64,000 nt of DNA from Oikopleura dioica (GCA_907165135.1 OU015567.1:15753001-15817000), one strand, 5' to 3'. Positions 54,801 to 63,417 are shown, numbered from the stretch's first letter. The notes: a model not told the origin generated them from the letters alone. Made by a program: numbers and translations.

Positions 54801-56461
54801 CGAGCATATCGTTTTCAGACTCAGATAATTCTGTTCGATCATACGCTTGCATGAAATAGTCAGTGAGTTTTGCAAGTGCTACACCACAGGTGTCTTGTCC
54901 CCGCTGATATGTTCGAAGCTGGTGACGGAAATGTTCTTTTGATCGTCCAAGAATCGCTGTCAATTTTTTCTTGAAAGCAGTCCAGCTCGTCATTTCATCA
55001 GCTTTCAGAGCACGTCGGATTGAAATTCCAGTTTCGTCATTCATCATTTGGGAAAGTGTTATACCAATAAGATCAGTGTCAGGGAGATTCTGGCACTGCT
55101 GGTAAATTTCCATTTGTGACAGAAAACTATCGATCGGCAAGCTACTGTCGTATTTCGCTGGTTTGATTGAGCCAGGTATTTTCTGTTTTCGCTCTTGTTG
55201 ATATTTGTTGACTCTTGGAGTTTGAGAAGATTCCCGTTTTTCTTCTTTCGGAGGAACATTTTGGTCTTGCTGATTTGGTGTTTCAGGTTCATCCTTGACG
55301 TTGGCATCTTCTTGCTCGATTTTCGCTAGAATCTGATTAAGGGATTCCATTTCGATCGTTTCATTTATTTCCGCTATGTTTATTCTGTGATCCTCGCGAG
55401 CTTTTTTCTGAGGAGCTTCTCCAGTGAAACCAGGCTCGTATTTCAGATCAGATCCATTTTTTCGGAAATAGAATTTTTTCTGAATGTCGTTGAAGAAGGT
55501 TGGTTCGATTGCAAGGATATTCATAATCAGTCCTTTCTTCGTGAAAACCGGAAATGCCATAGGGTAATTTCCATCTGGGTGAGCATCATAAACCAAGACG
55601 AGTTCCTTGGTGGTGAGATCCAGCGTCGTTTTGTAGTAAATTTCTCCCATGTTGAAATTGCGACTCTTCTTTGATATATGACTTTTTTTGTTTTAACTTT
55701 TAAGTTCCTAAAGACGAATCTATCGGTGGCGCTTTTCAAGAAAGACACTCCGCTTTCTTTGATTCCACCCTGGATTTAAACCCTTGAATTGTTCCAAAGG
55801 AGCAATCGACTCTTCTTTGAGATGTGACTAGGTCTCGGGCGAACAGTTTTCTTCAGTCACCAATTTTGTTAGAGTTATGATCTCGATAAATGCAGGAAGT
55901 CTCTAGACGGGTTTGTTTGTAAAAGAGTATAAGTTTATTTGTAACGCGAGACGAAAGTAGAAGATTGAGAAGAGTGTTTTGAACTAAGGGCAGAGTCTTT
56001 ATATAGTGTTTTAGTTCGTGCGGATGAGATGTTAAACGGTGCGGATGACTGTGTAGTTGGTGCAGTTGGAAGATTCAGTCGCGCGGGTGAGATAGTAGAT
56101 CGTTTGAAAATAGCTTCATTTGGTGCGCGCGGCTGAGGGCTTCATCCGGACGAATGAATGGCTAGTCCGCGCGAGTAAACATCTCGCGCGTACGAGTGAG
56201 AGAGGGGCTCAGCGCCTGTCTTTTGCAAGGAAGAGCGCTAGCGAGAATATAACACTAATACTAATAAGAAATCGCAGCCTTTTCAATACACCACCTCTAA
56301 GAAAAAGCTCGCATATCGGAATCTATGAAGAAAACTCCTCAACTTTCAACGTTAAAAACTTCTACCGAGTTCAAACTGCCCTAGCTTTTGTTCAAATTTT
56401 ATCTGCAATTGCTGCAATGACCATTATTTTTCCCTGTGTGTGGCTTTGGATGCCTTATTAA
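48835..56461 (+). CDS. Four-helix membrane protein, array copy 2, with LTR element 2 in intron 2
   Basis: Exon 1 to 48974 (ending WNLIRANFIF), 45-nt intron, exon 2 from 49020 (LFGLAEW...WSSLAANLVLTTVFVYHLLRKE) to 49176, intron 2 from 49177 to 56277, and exon 3 to TAA 56459-56461 (FYRVQTALAFVQILSAIAAM...WLWMPY). Without the retroelement intron 2 would be about 60 nt. Exon 2 has in-frame stops between 49059 and 49095 unless a further intron of about 40 nt (GTAGGG...) is removed. The first exon's start is not clear; I give an approximate position. It may be functional only if the 7-kb insertion is spliced out. Confidence 0.5.
49226..49619 (-). repeat. 3' LTR of element 2
   Basis: On the plus strand TGTTAG...CTAATA. 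A purine-rich tract (minus strand AAAAAGAAGGGAAGATG, about 49623-49640) directly precedes it and overlaps the end of ORF3. The alternative border at AACA 49613 would leave six extra matching bases unexplained. Confidence 0.9.
49637..50821 (-). CDS. ORF3 of element 2, unknown protein in the env position
   Basis: 394 residues from ATG 50821. There is no signal peptide and no transmembrane segment, so it is not an ordinary Env. The N-terminal third is basic with RKRVKGRPFPLRGAAR; the middle is charged and helical; the C-terminus is acidic and Ser/Thr-rich with SPPGYTE near residues 369-375, a PPxY motif of the kind that binds WW-domain ubiquitin ligases in viral budding. A second frame at 50661-51056 overlaps its start and holds a hydrophobic segment, so a spliced protein joining that frame to this one cannot be excluded. 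Confidence 0.6.
   Translation of the reverse strand: MKCAQISKNLISPKSTTVSFSKYQKVQSLRQFLSSNIQISPMFTKVAIMVLKDDNFLFWETKFNGIGESTSHSARYSKMEVENVFKNQNRKRVKGRPFPLRGAARFPLAVINPPLQPRQNGLLAKRPLRNENARIKFKAPKNRRSESSEINRKMPSERSNILECLIFSRKEDVKKRFMTFNLNFVLGYKIDLFHLESEPKTRIVRTLLQSITTVMEEIQKKQIFSYSEDNLKIRNAKNLESLLIWSYKSIILRYSVNNSELSIITSFEKQFYSRRNVWSELNSISEADLLTLVRKVEIYFHDEARLLQLGDFEVILVQKDPRTNATTSNAQSSVNTVQAAPTTSDAPENLISENFSLDEIFKNATQPESPPGYTESESSSAANALQQLINDDFN
50983..54426 (-). CDS. pol: Pol of element 2: protease, RT, RNase H, integrase
   Basis: 1147 codons open directly after the gag stop and in the gag frame; there is no ATG before the protease. Protease active site VDTGATQT; RT with QVDFSKGYW and YLDDIII; RNase H with VSDASGHA and ITDHKS; integrase zinc motif HVLTAH...CATC, then CHIDLID, CDNGKEF and GKVERSHRD as the three acidic sites; GPYYV is the GPY module. 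This is a standard Ty3/gypsy order. With no separate start, translation must pass the gag stop. Confidence 0.93.
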   Translation of the reverse strand, partial: LTVESLLSTVITQKLIFINININGTTWPALVDTGATQTALCSNLPGLPTKLSISKTPVSIANTVIHPKTLSENVNITIETSTSPLNYSIKPLIIENLAVPCIIGLDVIKEIKASTDPLTTTVTINNKEVQKVPFSSSNHLHAIIEIEDLNAEKEELRQFQLKRKKHANEINFIPKISFGDTNEAQKSQLNNLTQELRLAFSMDDNDIGQLAYKRFTLPQHDESQSAHETSRRVPIHLHDLVKSQILRWLDLGFIHHAQSAYNIPLLILQKDDKSIRISLDARELNKLLIPDRFPLADLSGVLTRIGEKLTNGNDCFFSQVDFSKGYWQVRVAENDTKKLAFSFDSVHYCSNRMLYGISTAPAAFSRIMADLFKHPNILVYLDDIIILNSTFEEHLDTLRFVFQVCIDNGLLLNTKKVVLCKSSTEFLGHRISRDGITITDKHIKALKDLQAPMDRQGLKRTLGFYNYNAKYVKNASLILEPLYKLTSSKIPFVRREEHQNAFDLMKQKLLEKPSLGHFKKGAPLTLVSDASGHAMGACLYQCHDGKSLTALGYFSRPFNKTDSRRSMREKELIALMESIRFFEYYLLGTEFSAITDHKSLLYLYREHSKKKLDARLATIQHYLQNHHFTIMHRPGHDPIMSTADALSRIPRSHSSDLEERAKDFEDPSDTLFMLIKPDNEDTVFEFENRSFKYSDMAKMQRDCPSTRNIIVKLSKFQSKKFQLINEVLFAKSPNGKRLVLPANISNEFLQYLHVLTAHSGCKALLNLVKRFYIHKVQDRARSITTSCATCVRIKPQKKLKPSMIQNRFYESTPFTKCHIDLIDMGRPDAQGKRFLLTCIDELTSYLAGEPLHNKTDSAVARALLKLILRHGINGVIICDNGKEFGPLCKEIMARFEIKNVNTTAYRSCSNGKVERSHRDISKFIKTLGGNNRNWSLKWPESCYHMNNLPREILDSLSPNECVYGRSFHIPFKVDAITGKKEPFVQALNEYLRQLHPALLKLHMDRYHQLVKKDKNNAPVIPIGCKVLCYKPDLISGKLGINWDGPYYVKTRISKDSYILMCPKTNRTYRRHLQNIRPLKIFDKNEIKAVISNNHENKDTEADITDDEKTVITPKTSSSKGALDLESLFKEDNPESNGNWSKRLRPRK
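54424..54432 (-). promoter_or_regulatory. UGA-CUA readthrough context at the gag-pol junction
   Basis: The minus strand reads CAA TGA CTA. The stop at 54429-54427 is the only one between gag and pol, and both are in the same frame. UGA followed by CUA is the best-known leaky stop context in eukaryotes, for example in alphaviruses. Confidence 0.8.
54427..55650 (-). CDS. gag: Gag of element 2 with CCCH-type zinc motif
   Basis: 407 residues from ATG 55650. N-terminal domain, then an acidic linker, then a capsid-like region with SQMEIYQQCQNLPD and LLSREKSALTYDNI. In place of CCHC knuckles the C-terminus has a Cys-x8-Cys-x4-Cys-x3-His motif (CISFTRNKKCKRDPCKYIH, near residues 374-392) like the RNA-binding CCCH fingers of cellular proteins. 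It ends NNAQ and UGA, which is likely read through at low rate to give Gag-Pol. Confidence 0.82.
   Translation of the reverse strand: MGEIYYKTTLDLTTKELVLVYDAHPDGNYPMAFPVFTKKGLIMNILAIEPTFFNDIQKKFYFRKNGSDLKYEPGFTGEAPQKKAREDHRINIAEINETIEMESLNQILAKIEQEDANVKDEPETPNQQDQNVPPKEEKRESSQTPRVNKYQQERKQKIPGSIKPAKYDSSLPIDSFLSQMEIYQQCQNLPDTDLIGITLSQMMNDETGISIRRALKADEMTSWTAFKKKLTAILGRSKEHFRHQLRTYQRGQDTCGVALAKLTDYFMQAYDRTELSESENDMLVELFINAMEPRLKQLLSREKSALTYDNIIARAAELERSITPLSQEGVFATFDKSFLENQINLLRSEIKDAQSTKKPARKRVDVRKMEGFCISFTRNKKCKRDPCKYIHSDDPPQSVVDAVNNAQ
55845..55862 (-). promoter_or_regulatory. Primer-binding site of element 2
   Basis: Minus strand TGGTGACTGAAGAAAACT, four bases after the LTR. It matches the element 1 site apart from one missing G, so both elements appear to use the same tRNA primer. 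Confidence 0.75.
55867..56260 (-). repeat. 5' LTR of element 2
   Basis: Same sequence as 49226-49619 by eye over the full length. Confidence 0.92.
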
Positions 56462-56790
56462 AATCAAAAAGCTAAATAAAGTTGTTTTCTCAGAACTGTT
56501 TGCGAGTCCCAAGTAGGAATTATGATTTTGATGCTTGAATTTGTAGGAATTGTTATTCGGGAATTGCGCTTCCCTAATAGCAACCGAATCGAAAACAAAA
56601 TCAAGGTCAAATGAAAATACAAAAATTACTCGTCATTTCTTTCAATAAGAGACAAAATGATTGATGATAAAGAGCTTAAAATTTCACCAAGAAAAGATAT
56701 TCAAAAAGTATAGGCTATATTTATATTATATAGCTGAACTTTATAACTGATTTACCCAAACTTTTACCATTAAAAATCTTTTGAAAGGTC
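56462..56790. other. Spacer between array copies 2 and 3
   Basis: No gene or repeat seen. Confidence 0.4.
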
Positions 56791-57616
56791 GAACGATGTT
56801 TACGTCGACCTGAGTTGGTCCGATATTCCGATTTGGTTGTTTTTTAGCTTTGCGATCTTGTCATTTTCATTGGCTATATTGAATAAGATAGTTTGGCTGA
56901 CTAGAGTAACATGGAATTTGCTAGGTGCTAGCACTTTTATCGGTTTTCAAGAGAATTCTGAATATGAGTCTCGATGGATCTAGAGGCCGGCCCGCCTTCG
57001 AAAAAATAGTTTGAAGAGTTCTAGTGCCTATTTTGGAACTTTAGGTCCCATGAATTGCCTTGCGGGCATGACCCAGACCCCGTTATATGGTGCCCAAATG
57101 AAAGCTCAGTTTCTGGGCTTTCTAAAACTGTATCATATGACCCTCCAACTAAGTTAGAAAAATGGGCCGAAATTTAGTCCGGTAAGCCTAGATATACTTC
57201 ATTAAGTGCTTTTTGCTGACATGTTTTTGTGGTGCTTTATGCGATACTACTCAAAGCTCGTTTATCCTCCAGCCCCTGTGGTCCAGGGAAATGCTGGCAT
57301 CACGATTCTATGGTGTTTTCTGCTGATAAATGTTGTTTTGCTTTCCTTCTTCCTTCATTTTCTCATCAGGGAAGTGTTCATTTTTCCCGAAAAACTTGAA
57401 CAGAAAACTTAACACTTTGAAAGAAATTTCGGCGCTCCGAGGAATGCAATCGCACCAATAGAACCAGAAATGACAGAAAAACAAGAAGATTCTAGCATCA
57501 TTAATGTCAGAAATTTCCACGTGACTCAAGTCGTTCTCGCTGTTCTACAGATATTGTGCGCTCTTACTGTCCTGGTTCTTCTTTTTCCTGGTGCTTGGCT
57601 CTGGATGGGCTACTGA
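56791..57616 (+). CDS. Four-helix membrane protein, array copy 3
   Basis: Exon 1 to 56942 (WSDIPIWLFFSFAILSFSLA...LLGASTFI), a 264-nt intron to 57206 (phase 1), exon 2 (ADMFLWCFMRYYSKL, then a Leu-rich helix and LHFLIRE), a short intron of about 50 nt with a weak GTTCAT donor (phase 2), and exon 3 (NFGAPRNA...NVRNFHVTQVVLAVLQILCALTVL...WLWMGY) ending TGA 57614-57616. Intron positions and phases equal those of copies 1, 2 and 4. The exact start is not resolved; the first in-frame codons follow AAAG at 56791 and may be preceded by another exon. Confidence 0.6.
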
Positions 57617-57785
57617 GTTTTTTTTTCGAGCCTTTTGTTTAAAAAAATAATTCAAAAAAAATAATAAAGAGTTTGGTTTGAGTTTTGTAATGATCAATTA
57701 AAAGCAATAAAATCGGCCCCGGAAGAGCGATTTTCAAAGGAACTCAAAAAATAGCGCTTTTTAAAAATATAAATTTCATTTTTCA

Positions 57786-58773
57786 AAATGTTGCTAGAGA
57801 TGTTCCGTCTACTATTGTACTGCCAATTTCCTACGCCATTGGACTGTGTACAGTAATCCTGACATCAGTAAATCGCCACGCCCATGGCCGCTGTTGTTTG
57901 GCTTGGATTTTCGCGACGCATATCATCAGTAAGCTTTTCTTGTTTGCTAAACTGGCTATCTCGGTTAGTGTTTGGCGCGATGGCGCAATGGCTCATGCTC
58001 AGATACTTTCTCTTTCAAGATGTTTTGCAGCTCACGTTCTTTTGGGCTTCTACTGTTGTTGTGACTGTTTTGCTGATTGTCAGTGAAGCGTATCTTCTCA
58101 GGAAAAAGTCGAATCAATTATTTTTAATTTTGAAAGATTCTTTCTCGAATCTTATTGGCTAGGCTCGGCAACCTGTGTGGAAAACCTGAGTCAGGTTCTG
58201 AGCTTGAATGAAAAGCCGCGGCTTCTTTTTAAAGAAAGCCGCGGCTTTTCATTTTAGCTCTTCAAAACCTGACTCAGGTTTTCCACGCAGGTTGCCGAGC
58301 TCAGCTGATTGATCGACGGGCAAAATCGAGCTTTTTGATTGGCTGACTCCACAATAAATAGAAATTGAGTCGACTTTAGTTACAGTAGCTTTTCGACAGT
58401 TATTCCAAAGGAAAACTCCTCGAAAACTGGTGAAAAATTCGTAACAAAAGAAGAAAAAAGAAGTCACCACATAAAGATCGCTGTAACTTTCATTATTGCT
58501 TTGGAAATTGGCTGTTTTGTTTTTGTTGTTGTTTACGTTCTTTATTCACTTTTTTTTTTCTTTCGTGGGGATTTCTTTGAAGTCGAGTTCTTGGACGCTT
58601 TACTCAGTCATCATTTTCGACTCAATTTTTTAGCAAGAAAGAGGCTCAATCAATCGCGTACTCTCGAATCCGATGAGAACGGAAGCGGAAGCTCCACTAA
58701 GGGTTATTTCCAGAGCGCCTTTTTGAGGTTAATTTGCGCTTTGTTGGTCAATTCGGCTTTACATTTTTTCTGA
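57786..58773 (+). CDS. Four-helix membrane protein, array copy 4, MITE in intron 2
   Basis: Exon 1 to 57928 (VLPISYAIGLCTVIL...), 40-nt intron 57929-57968, exon 2 57969-58107 (FGAMAQWLM...FFWASTVVVTVLLIVSEAYLL), intron 58108-58388 containing a hAT-like MITE, and exon 3 with AVTFIIALEIGCFVFVVVYV and a longer polar tail than the other copies, ending 58773. The start codon is uncertain: ATG 57788 is out of frame with the helix. It is more diverged than copies 1-3. Confidence 0.5.
58159..58304. mobile_element. hAT-like MITE copy in intron 2 of array copy 4
   Basis: CTAGGCTCGGCAACCTGTGT...GGTTGCCGAGCTCAG with a CCGCGGC stem. Flanks CTTATTGG and CTGATTGA agree at six of eight bases, consistent with an aged duplication. 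Confidence 0.75.
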
Positions 58774-59855
58774 ACATGGAATTAACTCGTACGTGTAAAG
58801 CAGCCAATTTTCTGGCAAAATGCGTGATTTGAATGAAATTAAATGAATTTTAATAAAAAAAAAAAGAAAATTCAATCAACAAAAATTATTAGTAAGATTT
58901 TTTGGATCTTCGAATTCATCAAAAACCACGTGTCCAATCCCCAATTTTCAACCTCAACCCTTCGCAATCGCTTTAACAAGACTTAAGAAGTCCTAAAATC
59001 ATATTTTTTCTCGTTGCGAATTGAATAATATTTGTCCAAATTAGTCGAAACTGAGTGACCGCCACCGCTTGCCACCTGAAAAATCCTTCCTTGTCAAAAC
59101 AAAAATTTCCTTTTTGAAGAAAAATCTATTTTGTCGATTGCATAAGCTACTAGAGCAAAAAGAGCAGCTGGCGAATTGAATTTAAACATCGACGACGGCT
59201 GCTTGAAACACAATGTTTATGAAAATAAGGGTTTGAACCTTTCTAACTTTAATTTAGCAGCTGCGAAAATTCTTTGCTCTGGCGAAAATCTTTATTTTTT
59301 TCCGGAAATGAAATTTGAAGGTCAGATATTTCGGCAATCTTCTTTTGAAAATTTACCTTTTGACACCCTTATTTCGGGACAAACCAAGAAAAAGAAGTGC
59401 ATTTTCGGAAAGCCAATAAGATTGCTCAATTTGACCCACTGGCCAATCAAAAATCGAACCATAAAAATCATTTCTTTTACTTGGAGTGACACCCATATTT
59501 CGCGAAAATTTTTGAATCAAAAAAGTCTTTCTTTTTTTGTAAAAATAAATAAAATCAGATCAGTTCTATCAAATTTGTCGCCGTTCTAAAGATGAAAATT
59601 TTAAAGGCGTAAAATTATAGTTTCGCTGGGCACTAATGCATTTTCTAGCACCTCTAGCTCCAAAATCGACTTAAAAAATGCACCTTCATTAAGCTTCTAA
59701 TGCACGTTGCGTAACTAAGAAATTGGAGCGGGAGGAATATATTTCAATTGCATTTTTGAATTGGAGTCCTTATACAAAAGATGATCTATAAGTTATGGAC
59801 TATAAGTGTCATTTTTATTGAGATTTATTCTTTACTGAGCAGAAAATGTACAGAA
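58774..59855. other. Gene-free stretch with two ACACCC motifs
   Basis: TTTGACACCCTTATTTCGGG at 59358 and GAGTGACACCCATATTTCGC at 59485 are direct copies of the 8317-type end. A plus-strand frame at 59176-59589 runs through both and is unlikely to be a gene. Confidence 0.4.
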
Positions 59856-60815
59856 TTATTTCAAGATTGTTATATTCCAGCGGACATAAATGCATCCTCC
59901 TTCGAGTTTGACCATTCCGCTTGAATCCGGCGTCAACTTCTTTGTCGAGTTCTTGATATCCCCATCATTCCAAAAATCGTCCACGTCGGCTTGAAAGTCG
60001 ACGCGTTTTCCTAAAAAATAAAAATCTCGAATTCGACAATCAATACCATTTTTAAGAATCCACAGTTTCCAGAATTGCCCGTCGCCGCCGTAGTTTTTGC
60101 TGTGCGTTTGATGTCGGATTGTCCACCTAGCTTCCGACACTTCTAAATTTTTGTCCCATGCAAACTTTATTTTGGATGAAAATCGCGTCGAAACAAAAAT
60201 CAAAAAACTAAAAAAATTGATTTTATCCAATTCCTTCAAATTATAAGTCGTGAAGCCACCAGCCATTGCTCGAAGCACTCTTCGCACTGCAGCTTCGTCG
60301 TGTTCTACTCGGACGTTACCAGTATCCAGTTCGAAGAAATGACCAAATCCATCAATCGGGGACAGCTGACCAAAAATATGAATTTTATCAGGTCGATGAG
60401 CAGTTTGATTCACTTCGCCAAGGTCACTGTTAACTTTCCGTTTACTCTCTTGCAGCATTTTCATTTCTTTCTCCACTTTTTGTGTGAAGCATTCAGTTGT
60501 TTTTCGGACATCCTCAATTTGAAAATCCCGCTCTTGATTGGCAAGAATCGTATTTTCCTTAAAGATTTCAAGCTCGCGAACTCTCTCCTCCAGTTTATCA
60601 TTTTTCTTTTTTAATTCATCTCGTTCTTGCTGAAGATCAAAAGCAAGATTTCGAAAGGTCTGGTTGTCCTTTTCAAGCTTGTTGATTCTCTGAAGAATCG
60701 ACTGGAGCGCAGAATCATCAATTTGGGGGCGATTTTCCCCGGCGTTGAGGTCTTGGCTTCGATAAGTTCCAAGCGAGCTCTCAGAAATGTAGGATTGTTG
60801 GTCAGCGTTTTGCAT
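59856..60815 (-). CDS. Coiled-coil family copy D, apparently intact
   Basis: ATG 60815 (MQNADQQSYIS), chosen because copies A and E start at the same point although the frame opens further upstream. Exons 60815-60047 and 60010-59856 with a 36-nt GTATTG...TTTTAG intron give 307 residues. Residues about 40-150 form a coiled coil (KLEKDN, LAFDLQQERDEL, RVRELEIFKEN, NQERDFQ). The C-terminal domain has FGHFFELD, HDEAAVRRVLRAM, FNLKE-like YNLKELDKI, EVSEARWTIRHQ, FWKLW, GKRVDFQADVDD, LTPDSSGMVKLEGG and YVRWNI. The same domain follows a kinase domain in genes B and C; this copy has no kinase. Function unknown; no signal peptide or membrane helix. Confidence 0.75.
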   Translation of the reverse strand: MQNADQQSYISESSLGTYRSQDLNAGENRPQIDDSALQSILQRINKLEKDNQTFRNLAFDLQQERDELKKKNDKLEERVRELEIFKENTILANQERDFQIEDVRKTTECFTQKVEKEMKMLQESKRKVNSDLGEVNQTAHRPDKIHIFGQLSPIDGFGHFFELDTGNVRVEHDEAAVRRVLRAMAGGFTTYNLKELDKINFFSFLIFVSTRFSSKIKFAWDKNLEVSEARWTIRHQTHSKNYGGDGQFWKLWILKNGIDCRIRDFYFLGKRVDFQADVDDFWNDGDIKNSTKKLTPDSSGMVKLEGGCIYVRWNITILK

Positions 60816-61055
60816 TTTCGAAGGATTCTGGGTTAGTCGTCTCTCGATTTTTGAAAAGGCAAATGAGGTTCTGCTCAGATCTAAAGGCAAAAAGCAAATA
60901 GAACGACTTCTATTGCAAATATCAAAGCTGCGTTTAATTAGCTCTTGTGAGAATTTCAATAAAATCCATCGATTTTTTTAATAGAAAATAACAAAACTAA
61001 ATTAGTTGAACTGATCTTTATAATAAAGACATTTTTCAATTAAGTACATTGATAA

Positions 61056-62670
61056 TCAAGATTTTTTTGTCAGGAAATTTCGGCAGAATAATTGTTTGAT
61101 TGTAATATTCCAGCGGACAAAAGCCGTTTCGCCTTTGAGTTTGACCATTCCATCTTGATCCGGCGTCAATTTCTTCACCGAGATGTAGCTCTTCCGTAGT
61201 ATGATCTCAAAATTCGGCCACCTATAGCCGAATTATTCGTCTATATTTTCAATAATTCTTAATGAAAAATTCGGCCAAATTGACCGAATTATTATTGAAT
61301 TTGTAAGAGTCCTACAGTAAGACAGTTAATGGACTTTTCGTAACCGGCGCTAATTACGTTCGATATCGTTATAATTATTGCTAAATTGCCTGAGACCCCT
61401 CAAAACAAGTCGAAGCTTTTTTCGATTAAAAAAATATAATCGTAAAATTTTCTAAAATAAAGGTTAGGGTTAGGGGCACCTGCAAAAATGACGGAACAAC
61501 CTTACCCGAGGGGGATAGGCTAGGGTTAATTAGGGTTACTGAAGGTAACCCTAGACTAGACCCCGGCATCTTAGGACCGAGGGGCAGAGCCCCGAGGTAA
61601 GGGACAAGTAGATTGGATTATTTTTAACGTATAAAAAAGTGAGTGGTTAAATAAGAGCGCAGTTTTAAATCTTGGGGGCCGAATTTTTCATTCAAACGTT
61701 CAATTTTGGTCGAAAAATTCGGCCATGCTGGCCGAATTATTCATTCAGAATATGTCTTTATAAAAATTCGGCTTTTGGCCGAATTTTGAGGTCATACTAC
61801 CGCTCTTCTTGTTTTGCTGATGAATTTTGTCCGCGTCTGCTTCAAAATCAACGCGTTTTCCTACACAAAGCTAAATTCAAAGGTCCAAAACAGTAAATGC
61901 CTTTCTTGAGAAGCGACAACTTCCAGAAGCCATCCCCGCCGAATTTTTTATTGCTCGATTGATGTTTGATTGTCCATTCTCCTTCCGTCACTTCTATATT
62001 TTCGTCATATTTGAACTTTATGATGGATAAAAAATTGCCTTGAAAAATCTACAATTCTGATTGCGATTTTATCCCATTCCTTCAAATTAAACTTGCAAAA
62101 GCCAGCTTCCATTGCTTTTAGCACTTTTCGCACAGCAGCTTCGTCGTGTTGTTTTCGGACAGATTCAGAATCGTCTCCAGTAAAATGACCGAATCCATTG
62201 ATCGTGGGAAATTCGCCGAAAGAGTGGATTATTTCAAGTCGGTCAGCAATTTTCTTCATTTCAGTGAAATCCTTTTCGATTTTCTCTTTGAGTTCTTTTA
62301 GAGATGTCATTTCTTCTTTCACTTCTTTCGAAAAACCTTCAGTAGTTTTTTGAACTTCTTCAATCTGAAAATCGCGCTCCTGGTCTCCTAGAATCGAGCT
62401 TTCTTTGAATGTTTCAAGCTCAGAAACTCTGTTTTCCAGTTCTTCATTTTTCGTCTTCAACTCGTCTCTTTCTTGCTGCAGATCAAAAGCAAGCATCCGG
62501 AAGGTCTCGTTGTCTTTTTCAAGCTTAGTGATTCTTTCGAAAATCGAGTTCAGTGTTGAATTGTCGATTTTCGTGCTCTCTTCGTCCGAATTTTTGCCCT
62601 TGTTTTCGTAGTAGCTAGTTCCAAGGGAGCTCTCAGATTGAATGATCGATCTTTCATCCTCATTTGACAT
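61056..62670 (-). pseudogene. Coiled-coil family copy E, frameshifted and interrupted
   Basis: ATG 62670 (MSNEDERSIIQ) opens a 221-codon frame with coiled coil and FGHFTGDD...HDEAAVRKVLKAM. The frame is lost near 62035-62050, where about two bases are missing against copy D, but the homologous domain continues in the next frame (EVTEGEWTIKHQ, GGDGFWKL, KRVDFEADADK). It is then cut by a 0.6-kb element (61196-61800) and resumes with LTPDQDGMVKLKG and VRWNITIKQ, ending TGA at 61058-61056. The exon joint rejoins cleanly at the duplicated GCTCTTC. Probably non-functional; a truncated coiled-coil protein could still be made. Confidence 0.72.
61196..61800. mobile_element. Inverted-repeat element with AATTCGGCC hairpins in gene E
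   Basis: Ends GTAGTATGATCTCAAAATTC and mirror of GTAGTATGACCTCAAAATTC. GCTCTTC lies at 61188-61194 and 61802-61808, one extra C separating it from each end. Four subterminal AATTCGGCC...GGCCGAATT hairpins, two per side. The middle holds GGTTAGGGTTAGGGG and further TTAGGGTT words near 61464 and 61532-61555. Confidence 0.75.
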
Positions 62671-63417
62671 TTTCGATGAATTTTAAGTTTTCTCTTTTTG
62701 ATTGACAAACATCACACTTACGAGTGACCAAGCTCTTTCGAATAAAATAAACATTACTATAAGAATAGTTTCATGTAAAAAAATCTTCCAAAAGACCCAA
62801 AAAATTTAAGGGTCAATCAGCGCTATTTACAACCTGCCCTTTAAAATCCTGTTTTCAATTTAAGCTTCTTCAAGAAATAAGGTATTTAAAGCACGTTACG
62901 CAAGAAAATTCGCTTGAAATCCGCCCGTGAATGATTTTGGTAATTGGCACTTAGTATTTACTCAAAAGTTTCTCCAAAAAAATTCGAATGCTGCGCCCAA
63001 AAACACGTCGTATGAACGTCAGCTCTTCGCTCCGAATTTTCTTGAAGAAAAAATCAGACAGTTTTTTCTTCATTATCTGTATTTTTGCGTGTTTTCGAAT
63101 GTAGCTCCACGTGGGCCTCTCCAGCTGCCGTATGCAGATCCTGTCGGAATATGCATTTGGCGCATCCGCTATTTATACTTCTCATGCGCCCTCGACCAGC
63201 CTCTAAGTCCGCCCTCTTCAAATCACTTGGAGGGAGCCACTAATGGTGCTTTTGTCAGCCGCTCTTGTCGGAGGACGTTTTACTTTCCCTGCATTGTTCT
63301 TTATCTCAAGTCCGTCCTCAACGCCAAGGTGGACGGGGGAAATTAAGGGGGTAGGACATCAAAAATTGGATCTTTATTCAGGCTTTTTCGATGACAAAGC
63401 ATATTCTTTTGTCTCCG
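62671..63417. other. Gene-free stretch upstream of copy E
   Basis: A plus-strand frame at 62927-63346 has some protein-like composition (PYADPVGICIWRIRYLYF) but no recognisable domain or paralogue here. I do not call it. Confidence 0.35.

Larger units (their letters stand above)
49226..56260 (-). mobile_element. Ty3/gypsy LTR element 2 with UGA-separated gag-pol and a third ORF
   Basis: LTRs of 394 bp that look identical, TSD CTAA (49222-49225, 56261-56264). In transcription order: LTR, primer site, gag (55650), UGA, pol (54426), ORF3 (50821), LTR. All ORFs are open, so this may be a currently active copy. It sits in intron 2 of a host gene in the opposite orientation. Confidence 0.93.

Noticed and set aside
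59176-59589. 137-codon plus-strand frame
   Set aside because: Contains two copies of the dispersed GACACCC motif and CCAAT words; probably repeat-derived.
62927-63346. 139-codon plus-strand frame
   Set aside because: Some protein-like composition, but no paralogue, domain or splice signal I can defend.
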